DNA of 64,000 bases from Phycisphaeraceae bacterium (GTDB taxonomy: Bacteria; Planctomycetota; Phycisphaerae; Phycisphaerales; UBA1924), in the NCBI GenBank assembly GCA_019636565.1, contig JAHBXG010000006.1, positions 62,001 through 126,000 of the forward strand, read 5' to 3'. The notes beneath the pieces were generated by a model. It did no database searches. It was given only the letters and a program-made list of their open reading frames with translations, and was not told where the DNA came from. Made by a program: the position numbers and the translations under genes. Positions within the stretch are counted from its first letter, which is position 1. Every line of letters starts with the position of its first letter. Below, piece by piece: positions 27,010 through 35,200 of the stretch.

Positions 27010-28377
27010 TTATGCGGCGCGGGTTCTCGATCGCGCCAGACGCAACGCCACCGCGTTCGCCTGCTCGGCGAGTTTGAGGAGCGAGGTCTTTGCCTGATCA
27101 AAGGTTGGGGCGTCGGACCCGTTCTGCCGGAGCAATTCGTTGATGGCGGGCTGCAATTCGATGGCCACGTCGGCGTCGGGGTTGGAACCCCGTGCGTAGG
27201 CGCCGATCTGGACGAGATCTTCGACTTCGCGATATACCGCCATGAGCCTGAGGATCTGACGGCGAGCGGCTTGATGCGCCGGATCGGTCACGTCGTCGGC
27301 GACGCGGCTTACAGAATCCAGCACGTCGATCGCGGGGTAGTGGGCCTTTTGGGCCAGTTTGCGAGAGAGGATGACGTGCCCGTCGAGAATACCCCGAGCG
27401 GCATCGGAGACCGGCTCGGTCATGTCATCGCCTTCGACAAGGATTGTGTAGAGGCCGGTGATCGAGCCGCCGGACTGGAGCGTACCGGCTCGTTCGAGCA
27501 GCCCCGCGAGCGCCGCGAAAACGCTGGGTGTGTACCCCTTGGTGGCGGGCGGTTCGCCAACGGACAGACCGATCTGACGCTGGGCGTGCGCGAAGCGCGT
27601 GATCGAGTCCATCATCAGCAGCACGTCTTTGCCGAGATCGCGGAAGAATTCGGCGACTGAACAGGCCAATCGAGCGGCACGCAATCGCAGCAGGGGCGAC
27701 TCGTCCCCGGTGGCCACGACGACGACGCTGCGCTTCAGGCCCTCGGCGCCCAGCGCGTGCTCGATGAAGTCCTTGACTTCGCGACCGCGTTCGCCGATGA
27801 GTGCGATGACATTCACGTCGGCGGCCGTTCGCTTTGCGATCGTACCGAGCAGCGTGCTCTTTCCGACGCCGGGGCCGGCGAAGATGCCGAGTCGCTGCCC
27901 CCGGCCCAGCGTCGTCATCACATCCATCGCGCGGACCCCGGTGGCCAGTGCTCGATCGATTCTCTTGCGACGCATGGGCGAGACCGGCTCGGGGCTGAGC
28001 GGAATGGGGTGCGAATCGCGGATGGGTGCGCCACCGTCGATCGGCTTTGCCAAGCCATTGATGACACGTCCGAGCATGAAACGGCTGACGCCGACAGTGG
28101 GGGAGGATTGCTCTGCATGTACGCGGTCGCCCGCGCGGATTCCGCCCGTTTGCCCCAGGAGCATGATGACGGCGTGGTCCCGGTTGAATCCGACGACCTC
28201 GCCGGGCACGGGTTCGGCGCGCACGCCGGCGCTCGAGTGGATCGTGACCATGGCGCCGACGGGTACCGGAAAGTCTTCGACAAGGACCGACATGCCGCGC
28301 ACCGATGAAACGCAGCCCTTGATCAGCAGAGGCTGCGTGCGGTGTACCGTGTCGATCGCGCTCGAGAGTGTCGTCAC
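27010..28377 (-). CDS. fliI: Flagellum-specific ATP synthase FliI
   Basis: FliI is the hexameric ATPase of the flagellar type III export gate. The 455-residue protein carries the F1-beta-like N-domain, Walker A GPGVGKST at about 168-175, the DxxTRFAHAQRQIGLSVGEP-type signature of FliI/SctN ATPases (DSITRFAHAQ), and YTPSVFAALAGLLERAG. The C-terminal part includes YREVEDLVQIGAYARGSNPD, typical of the family. Its ATG overlaps the fliH stop by four bases, so the ATPase and its regulator are translated together. Length matches the family. Confidence 0.95.
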   Translation of the reverse strand: MTTLSSAIDTVHRTQPLLIKGCVSSVRGMSVLVEDFPVPVGAMVTIHSSAGVRAEPVPGEVVGFNRDHAVIMLLGQTGGIRAGDRVHAEQSSPTVGVSRFMLGRVINGLAKPIDGGAPIRDSHPIPLSPEPVSPMRRKRIDRALATGVRAMDVMTTLGRGQRLGIFAGPGVGKSTLLGTIAKRTAADVNVIALIGERGREVKDFIEHALGAEGLKRSVVVVATGDESPLLRLRAARLACSVAEFFRDLGKDVLLMMDSITRFAHAQRQIGLSVGEPPATKGYTPSVFAALAGLLERAGTLQSGGSITGLYTILVEGDDMTEPVSDAARGILDGHVILSRKLAQKAHYPAIDVLDSVSRVADDVTDPAHQAARRQILRLMAVYREVEDLVQIGAYARGSNPDADVAIELQPAINELLRQNGSDAPTFDQAKTSLLKLAEQANAVALRLARSRTRAA

Positions 28378-29090
28378 GGTTCCGCTCCGGCTTGGGCCGA
28401 AGGAAGAATCGCCTGGACGATCCGCTCGATCTGCACGCCGATGCGGGCGTCGATTTCACCGCCGGCCATCCGAAGGACGCACGAGCCGCGGCCCGCTTGC
28501 GGGTCTTCGACCACCTCGACGTGCGTCGCGTTCGCGCAGCGGGAGAGCAGCCCCGGGAGTGCCTTCTCCACCAGCGGGCGATCGTCCGGGTGCACCGCGA
28601 GGCGGACTCGTGAAGGGCGCACGATCATGCTCAGTGCGCTCTCCAATTGGGCAAGCACGGCTTCGGGTTTGAGTTCGATGTCGCGCTTCACGACAGCGCG
28701 ACCGATTTCAACCGCCAGGCGGAGGACTTCTGTCCGTGCTTCGAGCAGCAGAGCGTCGCGCCCCTGCTCAAATTCGTTCAGCGTTGAGTTCCAGCCGGCG
28801 AGAAGCGTGTTGAGTTCAGAAGCGACCCGGGCGATTGCCTGGGCCCTGCCTTCCTCTTCACCCTTTGCCAGGCCGGCTTTGTATCCCTCGTCGTAACCCT
28901 GTGCGAGCCCGTGGGCCCGACCGTCGGAGATCAGCCGGTCACGCTCGGCGCGGGCATCGGCAAGCATGGTGCTTACCTGCTGCGCGGTCTGCTCCCGAAG
29001 TTGTGTTCCTTCGCGCACGAGATCGCCCAGGCGATAGACGATCGCGTCGGTGAGAGGGCTGGACTTGTCCGACTGACGAATGAGGGCCAT
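28374..29090 (-). CDS. fliH: Flagellar assembly protein FliH
   Basis: FliH dimers hold the FliI ATPase inactive and dock it at the C-ring. The 238-residue protein has the glycine-repeat segment AHGLAQGYDEGYKAGLAKGE, the GxxxG type stretch characteristic of FliH, then a V/A-type stalk subunit E-like C-terminal domain (VLRLAVEIGRAVVKRDIELK; VRLAVHPDDRPLVEKALPGL). It lies between fliG and fliI, the standard place, and overlaps fliI by four bases. Confidence 0.9.
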   Translation of the reverse strand: MALIRQSDKSSPLTDAIVYRLGDLVREGTQLREQTAQQVSTMLADARAERDRLISDGRAHGLAQGYDEGYKAGLAKGEEEGRAQAIARVASELNTLLAGWNSTLNEFEQGRDALLLEARTEVLRLAVEIGRAVVKRDIELKPEAVLAQLESALSMIVRPSRVRLAVHPDDRPLVEKALPGLLSRCANATHVEVVEDPQAGRGSCVLRMAGGEIDARIGVQIERIVQAILPSAQAGAEP

Positions 29091-29119
29091 GGATCAACCC
29101 GTGGGGGCTCCGGTTTCGG

Positions 29120-30169
29120 CTAGACGATCAATTCCGCGTCGCCGCCGCGGCCCTGGATGACCACTTCACCCGCTTCCTCGAGTCGACGGACAACGTCGAC
29201 GATCCGCTGCTGGGCCGCCTCGACGTCGCTGACTTTGACCGGGCCCATGAACTGGATATCTTCGCGCACGAGTTGTGCCGCACGCTCGGACATGTTCTTG
29301 AAGATTTTGTCCTGCAGATCCTGGCTCGCGGTCTTGAGGGCCAGCGCAAGTTCGTCGTTCTCGACTTCCTTGAGCACGGCCTGGATGCCCTTGTCGTTCA
29401 CCATCTTGATGTCCTCGAACACGAACATCAGGCGGCGGATCTGCTCGACGAGATCGGGATCTTCCGCTTCGAGACCTTCGAGAATGGCCTTCTCGGTGGC
29501 GCGGTCGGCCAGGTTGAGAATCTCGGACACCGTGGGTACGCCGCCGGCCTTCTCCATGCTCTGCACCAGCATGTTCGCGAGGCGACTCTCGAGACCCTTT
29601 TCAACCTCGCGGATCACTTCGGGGTTGGTCTGCTCCATGTTCGCGATGCGCTTGATCACCTCGATCTGCTTCTGCAAGGGAAGGCCACCCAGGATTTCCG
29701 CAGCCTTGTGGTGCGCGAGGTGGCAGACGATGAGCGCGATCGTCTGCGGGTGCTCATCCTGAATAAAGGTCAGCAGGTTTTCGCTCTCGGCGCGCTGAAG
29801 AAAGCTGAACGGGGTCTTCTGAACCTGCGTCTGAATCTGAGCGAGCACGCGTTCGGCCTGTTTGGGGTCGAGCGAATTCTGAAGCACGCTTTTGGCGTAG
29901 TCGAGATTGCCCTCGGTGGCGTACTGGCTGGCGATCGAGACGTTGTAGAACTCTTCGATGACCTGGTTCTGCAGACGCTTGGGGACGCGCCCGAGCGACG
30001 CAAGTTCTCTTGTGACTTCTTCAACGGTGTCGGATGCCATCGACTTGAGCACCGCCGCGGCCTGATCCGGCCCGAGCGCAAGCAACAGAACGGCAGCCTT
30101 CGTGACGCCTTCTACGTCCTCGATGCTGTCCGGCAGTTTTTCGTGCGGCTTACGCGGCATTTTCTTCAC
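29120..30169 (-). CDS. fliG: Flagellar motor switch protein FliG
   Basis: FliG links the MS-ring to the C-ring and carries the charged helix that meets the stator. The 349-residue protein has the N-domain LALGPDQAAAVLKSMASDTV, the middle-domain motif DEHPQTIALIVCHLAHHKAA, the PEVIREVEKGLESRLAN linker and a C-domain with MFVFEDIKMVNDKGIQAVLK, LALALKTASQDLQDKIFKNM and SERAAQLVREDIQFMGPV, including the usual charged residues. It starts seven bases after the fliF stop. Its C-ring partner FliN is in block 2; fliM is not in the window. Confidence 0.95.
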   Translation of the reverse strand: MKKMPRKPHEKLPDSIEDVEGVTKAAVLLLALGPDQAAAVLKSMASDTVEEVTRELASLGRVPKRLQNQVIEEFYNVSIASQYATEGNLDYAKSVLQNSLDPKQAERVLAQIQTQVQKTPFSFLQRAESENLLTFIQDEHPQTIALIVCHLAHHKAAEILGGLPLQKQIEVIKRIANMEQTNPEVIREVEKGLESRLANMLVQSMEKAGGVPTVSEILNLADRATEKAILEGLEAEDPDLVEQIRRLMFVFEDIKMVNDKGIQAVLKEVENDELALALKTASQDLQDKIFKNMSERAAQLVREDIQFMGPVKVSDVEAAQQRIVDVVRRLEEAGEVVIQGRGGDAELIV

Positions 30170-30176
30170 TCTTTCC

Positions 30177-31940
30177 TCAAGGCTCCGTTGCGATCCACCG
30201 GTTCAACAGTTTTGCCGCGCCTTCGGGGCTTCCCTTCACCCAGTCGGTCACCTGGTCGAGCATCTTCGTGTTACGGACTTCCGCGTCGTCTACTTCGATG
30301 CCCATCATCGGGGCGTCGCTTTCGTCGGCCTCGCCAATCAGGTCGTTCTTGGTGGCAAGCGCGGGTGGCAGTCCGACGATTTCCTCAGGCGAAGGAATCG
30401 TGGTTCCGACACCGGCTCGTTTGACCATGATCGCCATCATGCCCATGGCGAGTAGAGCCATTCCCCCGATCACGGCATTCTCGATCATCGCGGTGCTGAG
30501 GCCAAAGGGCAACGCGGAAGACCCGCCGGAACCTCCGGAGCCCGATGCCCCGGGGGCGCCGCCGGATCCGCCGCCGATGGACATCGCCACGACATCCAGC
30601 GGGATCATCGAAACACTGACCTGCGCCGTCAGCAACTTGTTCAGCTCTTCCGTGCTCAGGCCAGGATTGGCGGAAGCGATCATGGCCTTGACGTGCGGCA
30701 AGATGCTTTCGATGATCTTGGGGCGGATGTCCTTCTCAAACTTGGCGGTTAGCTGATCATCGGTGGGGCCAGCGTTTGCTTCGGCCCCGGCGGCCGTCGC
30801 TGTCGCGGCAGCCGGGGCGGGGATTTGCGATGCCACGAACGCGCGAGGAACATTGACGGACACGGCCACCATGGACGGGCGGCCCTTATTATCGATGATT
30901 AGATCCTGCACGCGTCCGGGGAAGTTCAGGAATTCGCTCTCGTCTTCCTTGGTGCTGTTTCCGGGCGCCGCCGCGGCAGCGCCCGAGTTGACATCCATCC
31001 CCACGTTGGAACGAATCCCGACCTCGCCCCCGGGCGCGGCGCCGGCCTGGGTCTGGGAACTGCCGCGCTCGCGCTTGATCAGCGAGATCGTCCCGCTGTC
31101 TTTGGGAAGAAACTCCTCGCGCGTGCGATTCAGGCGGGTGTTGTCGATCTGCGTTGTGACGGCGACCATGACCTCTGGGATATACGAAAGAAAATTTACA
31201 AGCTTCTCGCGGGTCGAATTCTCCCACTTTGTCACGTCTTCGAGGTAGGTCGATGCGGCCTGGTCTTCCATCGCCGTCGCGCGGCGCTGGCGACGCAGAT
31301 TGCCGTCGATCACTCGGACGCTCTCGATCGTGAGCCCGGATTTGCTTCCGGCGATCAGTGCTGCGATCGCGTCCACCGTTGCCTGATCAAGGCCGTTCTT
31401 TCCTTGAGCGAAGACCGTGGCCGACGCCGTGGGCTTGCGCGTACCCGCGCCGAGCCCCTGCCTCTCGGGTGCATCGATGATGACCATCGCCGAGGCGATG
31501 CCGTTGAACTTTGAGATGACGGTGGAGAGTTCGTTCTGCAGCGCAAGGTTGTACGTTTGATCGTTCTGCTGGCGGGTCGAATACCACGTCTGGCGCTCCA
31601 ACATTCCCTGGAAGAGCATCGACGTGTCCTGCGGCAGATTGCCCGCCTCTGCATAGCGAGAAAACAATGCGTGATGCTGGGCCGCCGGAACCCACGGGTG
31701 CGTTCCCTTCATCATCGGCGTCACGTCGTGGTTTCTCAGCCAATCCGCGGCCTTGGCCTGTTCGACATCGGTGGCGCGAGGCAGGAACTCCGTGTATTCC
31801 TGCTTCGCCGACCACGTCCAGACCAGCAGCAGCGACATCACCGCGATAACCGTGACCAGCGCAACCAGCAGCTTGTGGGTGAGCGTGAGCTGACCGAGGT
31901 ACTTCTGGATCGTCGCGAGCGTGTTGCGAAACTGATCCAC
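30177..31940 (-). CDS. fliF: Flagellar MS-ring protein FliF
   Basis: FliF forms the membrane ring on which the flagellum is built. The 587-residue protein has an N-terminal membrane helix (LLVALVTVIAVMSLLLVWTW), ring-building motifs with ATDVEQAKAADWLRNHDVTP and FNGIASAMVIIDAPERQGLG, a beta-collar region, and a C-terminal membrane helix (MIENAVIGGMALLAMGMMAI). The cytoplasmic tail ends VTDWVKGSPEGAAKLLNRWI, the FliG-binding peptide. I chose GTG 31940 because AGGAGG lies nine bases before it; the open frame to 31988 gives only a poly-arginine leader. It is 194 bases after fliE. Confidence 0.93.
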   Translation of the reverse strand: MDQFRNTLATIQKYLGQLTLTHKLLVALVTVIAVMSLLLVWTWSAKQEYTEFLPRATDVEQAKAADWLRNHDVTPMMKGTHPWVPAAQHHALFSRYAEAGNLPQDTSMLFQGMLERQTWYSTRQQNDQTYNLALQNELSTVISKFNGIASAMVIIDAPERQGLGAGTRKPTASATVFAQGKNGLDQATVDAIAALIAGSKSGLTIESVRVIDGNLRRQRRATAMEDQAASTYLEDVTKWENSTREKLVNFLSYIPEVMVAVTTQIDNTRLNRTREEFLPKDSGTISLIKRERGSSQTQAGAAPGGEVGIRSNVGMDVNSGAAAAAPGNSTKEDESEFLNFPGRVQDLIIDNKGRPSMVAVSVNVPRAFVASQIPAPAAATATAAGAEANAGPTDDQLTAKFEKDIRPKIIESILPHVKAMIASANPGLSTEELNKLLTAQVSVSMIPLDVVAMSIGGGSGGAPGASGSGGSGGSSALPFGLSTAMIENAVIGGMALLAMGMMAIMVKRAGVGTTIPSPEEIVGLPPALATKNDLIGEADESDAPMMGIEVDDAEVRNTKMLDQVTDWVKGSPEGAAKLLNRWIATEP

Positions 31941-32134
31941 TTCCCGGGGCCTCCTGCCGGTTCGACGACGCATCCTGCGTCGCGGCAACGACCGATCGGT
32001 TGGACCGATGGGGCCGGTTGCGACCTGTCATTCGGCCGCACGAAGGGTGAGGCTTGAAAACCGGCGCATTCCCCGCGCTCCAATTGTGCGCGAGCCGTGC
32101 GCTGAATCTGCGCGTCGTTGCAACTGGGTGACGA

Positions 32135-32455
32135 TCAGACCCTGGTCTGCTTCAATTCGTCGTAGGCTTCCATGACCCGGTTGCGAACGGCCTGGAGCAT
32201 CCGGAAGGCGGAATCGGCCTGCTGCGTCGCGAGAATGACGCCTTCGAGATCATCACGCTTTCCAGTGGCGATGTCTTCCATCGACCGGTTGGCTTGCTGC
32301 TGCAACTCGTCCACCCGCTTGATGTTGTCGATCAGCGCGTCCTTGAACGAAGCACCGCCGGTGCCTCCAACCCCGCTCGCAGCGGAAGCTCCGCCCTGCA
32401 AGGAGGGCGGGCGGATTGGTTGAGAACCCGAAATGAAACCCAGCGGATCCGCCAT
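32135..32455 (-). CDS. fliE: Flagellar hook-basal body protein FliE
   Basis: FliE is the adapter between MS-ring and rod. The 106-residue protein has a disordered N-terminus, then FKDALIDNIKRVDELQQQAN and the C-terminal helix VILATQQADSAFRMLQAVRN ending MEAYDELKQTRV, the conserved FliE core (VMLAxxKAxLSFQxMxxVRNKLxxAYxEIMxMxV). It heads the fliE-fliF-fliG part of the operon. A sigma-54 element and a strong stem-loop lie in its leader. Confidence 0.92.
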   Translation of the reverse strand: MADPLGFISGSQPIRPPSLQGGASAASGVGGTGGASFKDALIDNIKRVDELQQQANRSMEDIATGKRDDLEGVILATQQADSAFRMLQAVRNRVMEAYDELKQTRV

Positions 32456-32471
32456 CGCTTCGCCTCTTTTG

Positions 32472-32506
32472 CTCGTTGGGGTGGGCTCCTTCCCACCAAC
32501 AACGAG
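32472..32506 (-). other. Stem-loop in the fliE leader
   Basis: Bases 32472-32478 (CTCGTTG) pair with 32500-32506 (CAACGAG), and 32480-32485 (GGTGGG) with 32492-32497 (CCCACC), with a small 1x2 internal loop and a six-base end loop. In the minus-strand transcript it ends about 16 bases before the fliE ATG, just before the GAGG ribosome site. No U tract follows, so it is not an intrinsic terminator; a stabilising or translational-control hairpin is likelier. Confidence 0.6.
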
Positions 32507-32552
32507 TAGATCCTACCCGATCGACTCCGTCGTTCTGCTTCAGGGCGCATCC

Positions 32553-32567
32553 GCAAATGCCGCGCCA
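32553..32567 (-). promoter_or_regulatory. Candidate sigma-54 promoter for fliE operon
   Basis: Minus-strand TGGCGCGGCATTTGC (32567-32553) fits TGGCAC-N5-TTGC with GG and GC ten bases apart. It lies in the flgC-fliE gap; transcription would start near 32541, giving an 86-base leader that contains the stem-loop. Confidence 0.6.
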
Positions 32568-32613
32568 ATCTGGAATGATTGCAGAGGGATCCTCTTGCAC
32601 AGAATCGGACTGC

Positions 32614-33042
32614 TCAAGCCAGGAGCCGCAGCGCCTGAGCCATCATCTGCTTGGTGGTTTCGGCCGCGACGACGTTCGCTTCGTACGCACGGGACGCTTC
32701 CATGGCATTTAGTTGCTCGACCACCGGATTGATGTTTGGCTCGGGCACGTACCCGCGTTTTTCGCCGGTTTTTAGAGCGTACGGATTTGTGGGATCCCAC
32801 CGATAGTTGAATTCGCCCTGATCCAGTTCGATTCCAGCGACATGCACGCCCAACAAGCGACCTTCCGGGCTGCTCGCTTGCGGATCCCCCGGTGCGAAAA
32901 TGACCTTTCGGGCACGGTACGGATTGACGTTTCCTTTGTCGTCGAGAATGGTGGATCGATTGGCGATGTTGGCCGCAATCGAGGCCATGCGGGCCCGCTG
33001 GGCCATCATGCCGCTTGTTGAAATATCCAGTGCGCCGTACAT
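32614..33042 (-). CDS. flgC: Flagellar proximal rod protein FlgC
   Basis: FlgC is one of the proximal rod subunits. The 142-residue protein starts MYGALDISTSGMMAQRARMA, has the rod motif SIAANIANRSTILDDKGNVN followed by PYRARKVIFAPG, and ends with the C-terminal helix EPNINPVVEQLNAMEASRAY then EANVVAAETTKQMMAQALRL. AGGAG lies about six bases before the ATG. Length matches the family. A sigma-54-type element stands close upstream in the flgB-flgC gap. Confidence 0.93.
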   Translation of the reverse strand: MYGALDISTSGMMAQRARMASIAANIANRSTILDDKGNVNPYRARKVIFAPGDPQASSPEGRLLGVHVAGIELDQGEFNYRWDPTNPYALKTGEKRGYVPEPNINPVVEQLNAMEASRAYEANVVAAETTKQMMAQALRLLA

Positions 33043-33070
33043 CGATTGCTCCTGATTTGAACTTCCGACC

Positions 33071-33085
33071 GCAAACGGGTCGCCA
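33071..33085 (-). promoter_or_regulatory. Candidate sigma-54 promoter for flgC
   Basis: Minus-strand TGGCGACCCGTTTGC (33085-33071) has GG and GC ten bases apart and is followed by GG, as at the flgB and fliE sites. Start of transcription near 33059 would leave a leader of about 17 bases containing the AGGAG ribosome site. Confidence 0.5.
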
Positions 33086-33109
33086 ACTTCTTGTCAGTCC
33101 ACAAGCCAA

Positions 33110-33559
33110 TCAGGGACGCTGCGCGATGGCAGACTTGATCAAATCAAAGCGGGTTCGCAGCAGGTCAACGCTCATCCTGTAGAACGCAGCGTTCTCGACC
33201 GAATCCTGCATCAACCGTTCCAGATCGCGGTTGTTCTTGTCGTGGAACAGGACGCCTCCTTGAGACGAATCCGTTGAGCGTTCCGGCCGCAGGGTCACAG
33301 TGCCGTCGGTGCCCACCTGGATCGAACCGGAATTGCCGAAGTTGAGAGGCCCGGATTCGCCGCCGGTCTGACGTCTCCGGTTTTCAACGGCCTCAGAGAG
33401 CGTCCGTCGGAAGTCGGCAACCGAGACATTCTGCTGGAGAAAGTTCGGTGTTTCGATATTGGCGATATTGTGCGCGATCAGTTTCTGACGCTCGCCAGCA
33501 AAGCGAAGAGCGGCAGATAGAGTGGGAATCGCGCCGGAATTGGTCAGGTCTGTAAGCAA
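33110..33559 (-). CDS. flgB: Flagellar proximal rod protein FlgB
   Basis: FlgB is the innermost proximal rod protein. PTLSAALRFAGERQKLIAHN then IANIETPNFLQQNVSVADFR is the conserved N-terminal helix and NIANxxTPxF motif; DLERLMQDSVENAAFYRMSV ends the protein. The start is unclear. The frame has no ATG: TTG 33577 overlaps the -12 box of a sigma-54 element, so I prefer TTG 33559 (149 residues), which would leave almost no leader. Neither has a good Shine-Dalgarno. It is the first structural gene after the activator gene. Confidence 0.88.
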   Translation of the reverse strand: MLTDLTNSGAIPTLSAALRFAGERQKLIAHNIANIETPNFLQQNVSVADFRRTLSEAVENRRRQTGGESGPLNFGNSGSIQVGTDGTVTLRPERSTDSSQGGVLFHDKNNRDLERLMQDSVENAAFYRMSVDLLRTRFDLIKSAIAQRP

Positions 33560-33573
33560 CGGTTTTTCTTGCC

Positions 33574-33588
33574 GCAAACTCTGCGCCA
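33574..33588 (-). promoter_or_regulatory. Candidate sigma-54 promoter for flgB
   Basis: Minus-strand TGGCGCAGAGTTTGC (33588-33574) matches TGGC-N8-TTGC with GG and GC ten bases apart. It lies between the sigma-54 activator gene and flgB. Its predicted transcription start (near 33562) falls at the very beginning of flgB. Confidence 0.5.
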
Positions 33589-33634
33589 GGGAGTCTTCTT
33601 GCCTTCCTGCGTCCTGAATCCATCAGCCGCACGT

Positions 33635-35173
33635 TCAGAGCGTGGCTTCGACCAGGCGCAGTTCTTTCCACTTCTTGAGCTTCAGTCCAAGCGTCCGCAC
33701 GCCAATCCCCAGGGCGCTCGCCGTGCGCTGGCGGTGGCCATTGAACTTGTGCAGCGCTTCGATAATCGCTTCGCGCTCGAGTTCTTCGAGCGTTCGGATG
33801 ACGGACGAAAGTCCGCTGGAAGCCGTGGGCTTGCCCTCCACTTGAGCCGATGCGGCCGGATGGCCGTTCAGGTGCGGGGTGGGGGCGGCCGCGCCATTAA
33901 GATTTGTGAGCGGCGTGGCACGGACGGGTGTTGCGTTGAGCCAGGAGTGCAGCGATTCGGGGCCGACGGTCACCTGCTCGTCCGAGTCGGTGCGGCTCAG
34001 GAGCACCACAGCCCGCTCGCAGATGTTCTGCAATTCGCGAACGTTGCCGGGCCAGCTATACCCCTGAAGCAGTCGAATCGCTTCCGGGCTCAATTTCAGA
34101 CACGTCCGGCCTTCGCGCTTGCACACCAGGGACACGAAGTGGTTCGCCAATGCACCGACGTCGCCGACTCGGTCGGCAAGTGTCGGAACATGAACGGGCA
34201 GAACGTTCAGTCGGAAGAACAGGTCCTGGCGGAATTCGCCTGCGGCCACGGCAGCGGTCATATCTCGGTTACTGGTCGCGATGACTCGAACATCAACGCC
34301 GATCGACAGGCTGCTGCCGACACGCTCGAAGTTTCGCTCCTGAAGCACCCGGAGCAATTTTGCCTGAATCCGCGGTGAAACCTCGGATATCTCATCCAGC
34401 AGGAGCGTGCCGCCGTCGGCGAGTTCGAAACGACCCTTGCGAAGCCTCTCTGCGCCCGTGAAAGCGCCCTTTTCGTGGCCGAAGAGTTCGCTCTCGAGCA
34501 GGCTCTCCGAAAGGGCGGCGCAATTCACAGCGAGGAAAGCCCCGTTCTTGCGGGGCGAAACCTCGTGGATCGCGCGGGCAACGACTTCCTTGCCCGACCC
34601 CGAAGGACCGGATATGAGAATCGTCCCCTGCGAGACGGCGATAGCGCGGATCTGATCACGCAGTTTGCGCATCGGTTCCGAATCGCCGACGAGGCGTGCG
34701 ACGCCTTGCAGACCGGGGCCACCGACTCTGTCCGCGCCTTCGACGGCGGGTGAATTCTCGCTCAGGCCTGCCGCCGCCCGCAGGAGCTTGTTCTCCCGGA
34801 GCACCCGTCCGTGCTCCGCGGCACGCTTGATGGTGATGACCAGTTCGTCGCCCTCGAAGGGCTTGGTCAGGTAGTCAAACGCTCCCTGCTTGATCGCAGA
34901 CACGGCGGTCTCGATCGTGCCGAATGCGGTCATGAGCACGACCGGGAGATCGTCGTCGATCTGGCGGATGCGCTCCAGGAGCTCGATGCCGGTCATGCCG
35001 GGCATCTTGAGATCCGTGACTACGACGTCCGGTCGCTTCGCCGCGATCTGCTGGACCGCCGAGGGGGCATCCGAGGCAGTCGTCACGGTGAATCCCGCAC
35101 GCTCCAGCGTCCCGCCGACGCTCTCCCGCATGAGTTCTTTGTCGTCAACTACGAGCACACTGCGCATGCGCAC
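33635..35173 (-). CDS. Sigma-54-dependent response regulator (FlrC/FleR/FlgR-like)
   Basis: An NtrC-type activator of 512 residues: receiver domain with the acceptor Asp in VVTDLKMPGMTGIELLERI, AAA+ domain with Walker A GPSGSGKE, the sigma-54 contact loop EKGAFTGAE and GTLLLDEISEVSPRIQAKLL, and a C-terminal Fis-type helix-turn-helix (HRQRTASALGIGVRTLGLKL). It should, when phosphorylated by the adjacent kinase, open sigma-54 promoters of rod, ring and hook genes; four such elements lie downstream in this block. The linker contains a Pro/Ala-rich stretch. It starts 27 bases after the kinase gene. Confidence 0.92.
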   Translation of the reverse strand: MRMRSVLVVDDKELMRESVGGTLERAGFTVTTASDAPSAVQQIAAKRPDVVVTDLKMPGMTGIELLERIRQIDDDLPVVLMTAFGTIETAVSAIKQGAFDYLTKPFEGDELVITIKRAAEHGRVLRENKLLRAAAGLSENSPAVEGADRVGGPGLQGVARLVGDSEPMRKLRDQIRAIAVSQGTILISGPSGSGKEVVARAIHEVSPRKNGAFLAVNCAALSESLLESELFGHEKGAFTGAERLRKGRFELADGGTLLLDEISEVSPRIQAKLLRVLQERNFERVGSSLSIGVDVRVIATSNRDMTAAVAAGEFRQDLFFRLNVLPVHVPTLADRVGDVGALANHFVSLVCKREGRTCLKLSPEAIRLLQGYSWPGNVRELQNICERAVVLLSRTDSDEQVTVGPESLHSWLNATPVRATPLTNLNGAAAPTPHLNGHPAASAQVEGKPTASSGLSSVIRTLEELEREAIIEALHKFNGHRQRTASALGIGVRTLGLKLKKWKELRLVEATL

Positions 35174-35200
35174 GACTCCGTCGTACTCGCGGCCTTTCTT

